Assembly (NCBI GenBank): GCA_001600695.1
Contig: BCKQ01000002.1
Coordinates: 1,178,001 to 1,242,000, forward strand
Source of the DNA: Ascoidea asiatica
Taxonomy: Eukaryota > Ascomycota > Saccharomycetes > Ascoideales > Ascoideaceae
Direction of reading: 5' to 3'
DNA: 64,000 nucleotides
Part shown: positions 63,189 to 64,000 of the stretch, piece by piece
Position numbering within the stretch: the first letter of the stretch is position 1
Layout of the letters: the number at the start of each line of letters is the position of its first letter
Made by a program: the position numbers and the translations under genes
The notes under the pieces: generated by a model
Database searches by the model: none
What the model saw: the letters and a program-made list of their open reading frames with translations, nothing else
Told to the model about the DNA's origin: nothing

Positions 63189-64000
63189 ATGCCACTATTA
63201 AGAATAATATTCGAAAATATTGATCTATATTTGTCAATACCAACTTTAATTTTAAGATTTTTTTTATTACCTTTATGTTTTATTCAATTATTATCAAATT
63301 GGTTAATTCAAGATATTAATAGATTTTCATTAGCTATATTATGGATATTAAAAGAAATTAAACATATATTTCCATGTGTTTTAGGTCAAATTGGAATATT
63401 AAATAATGAATTCTCTAAAAAACCAGAACCAAAAGATGAAAAAACAAATGATGATAATAATAATAATAATAATAGAAATTTTATAATTAAATTTTATTTA
63501 AGAATTTCGGAAAAATATAGAAAAAGTTTTAATATTTTTGAAAATGATTCAATTTCAATTGTGAATTTAATTTTAAATGAATTTAAAATTATTAATTTAA
63601 GATTTAATCAATTTTTAAATATTTGGTATAATACTTCAATTATTGAAAAAAAATTAACTTATTATCCAAAATTTTATTTGAAATCTTTCTTTATTCAAAC
63701 TTCAAATACAAAAGTAAATCCAAAAGCAAATCCAAAAGGAAAAGTAAATGCTAAAGAAAAAATAAATTTAAAAGAAAAAGAAAAAGAAAAAGAAAAATCT
63801 AAAATAAATCAAAATTTAAGTAAATTAGAAAAATTAGATACAAATAATGATGAATTTCAATTAAAACCAATTGATAGAACTTTAAAACTTTATCAAGGTT
63901 CTCCAAAAAGACAAAGAATTTCAGGTTTTAGAACTTTTAGAGCTTCTGAAGTAATACCTAATTTAAATGATAATAATTTTGATGTTGATGATCAAATTAT
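63189..64000 (+). CDS. Unrecognised membrane protein, N-terminal 270 codons (3' end outside window)
   Basis: Starts MPLLRIIFENIDLYLSIPTL and stays open to the window edge. Two hydrophobic segments lie at about 13-40 and 47-60 (FFLLPLCFIQLLSNWLI, FSLAILWILK). An Asn run, a second helical part (IIKFYLRISEKYRKSFNIF), KEKEKEKEK repeats near 196-204, and a basic KRQRISGFRTFR motif near 240 follow. A Nem1-like phosphatase was considered, but the catalytic DLDET region would be beyond the edge. No assignment is made. Confidence 0.7.
   Translation, partial: MPLLRIIFENIDLYLSIPTLILRFFLLPLCFIQLLSNWLIQDINRFSLAILWILKEIKHIFPCVLGQIGILNNEFSKKPEPKDEKTNDDNNNNNNRNFIIKFYLRISEKYRKSFNIFENDSISIVNLILNEFKIINLRFNQFLNIWYNTSIIEKKLTYYPKFYLKSFFIQTSNTKVNPKANPKGKVNAKEKINLKEKEKEKEKSKINQNLSKLEKLDTNNDEFQLKPIDRTLKLYQGSPKRQRISGFRTFRASEVIPNLNDNNFDVDDQI

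Overview
The window is a gene-dense, intron-bearing, very AT-rich nuclear segment of a budding yeast (Saccharomycotina). The basis is that almost every gene can be matched to a Saccharomyces cerevisiae family, codons end almost always in A or T, and introns carry yeast signals (GTATGT/GTAAGT donors, TACTAAC or TTCTAAC branch sites). Many proteins are swollen by Asn, Lys/Glu or Ser runs. Promoters are often richer in G+C than the genes. The species cannot be fixed. CTG codons are rare and fall at unconserved positions, so the CUG decoding class is also open. I saw no tRNA, rRNA, CRISPR array, transposon or LTR.

Layout from left to right: PRP16 (minus, runs off the left edge); a very long YNG1-like PHD protein; ALG8; an RRM gene with two introns; ESS1 (minus); APE2 (minus, leader exon plus a 532-nt intron); a 2.2-kb gene-free stretch; RHO1; SEC15; TCA17 (spliced); a large TM/fibronectin-III/coiled-coil protein (minus); IES6; a large Asn-rich protein (minus); CEX1; PAN6 (minus); MRPL20; TRZ1 (minus); GYP1 (four exons); GLO2 (minus); a very long SCM3-like protein; RPN5 (minus, spliced); two tandem related genes with mitochondrial-type N-termini, the second frameshifted; CUE5; and the start of an unrecognised membrane protein at the right edge.

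Nine introns in five genes could be placed from splice signals and restored protein homology. They rebuild the WW N-terminus of Ess1, the leader of Ape2, the first beta strand of Tca17, the first 28 residues of Rpn5, the middle of an RRM, and the N-terminus of Gyp1, which includes a 16-nt microexon. The genes are unrelated housekeeping functions (splicing, chromatin, glycosylation, exocyst/TRAPP/Rab traffic, tRNA processing and export, proteasome, mitochondria), with no operon-like logic. Neighbours are often convergent with short gaps of 56 to 150 bp.

The most interesting points are the tandem mitochondrial-type paralogue pair with decay of the second copy, the TRZ1 in-frame leader that has no AUG, the GYP1 microexon, the stop-free 69-nt intron that would add a hydrophobic tail to the RRM protein, the giant SCM3-like and YNG1-like proteins with upstream ORFs overlapping their start codons, and several palindromic or repeated promoter elements.
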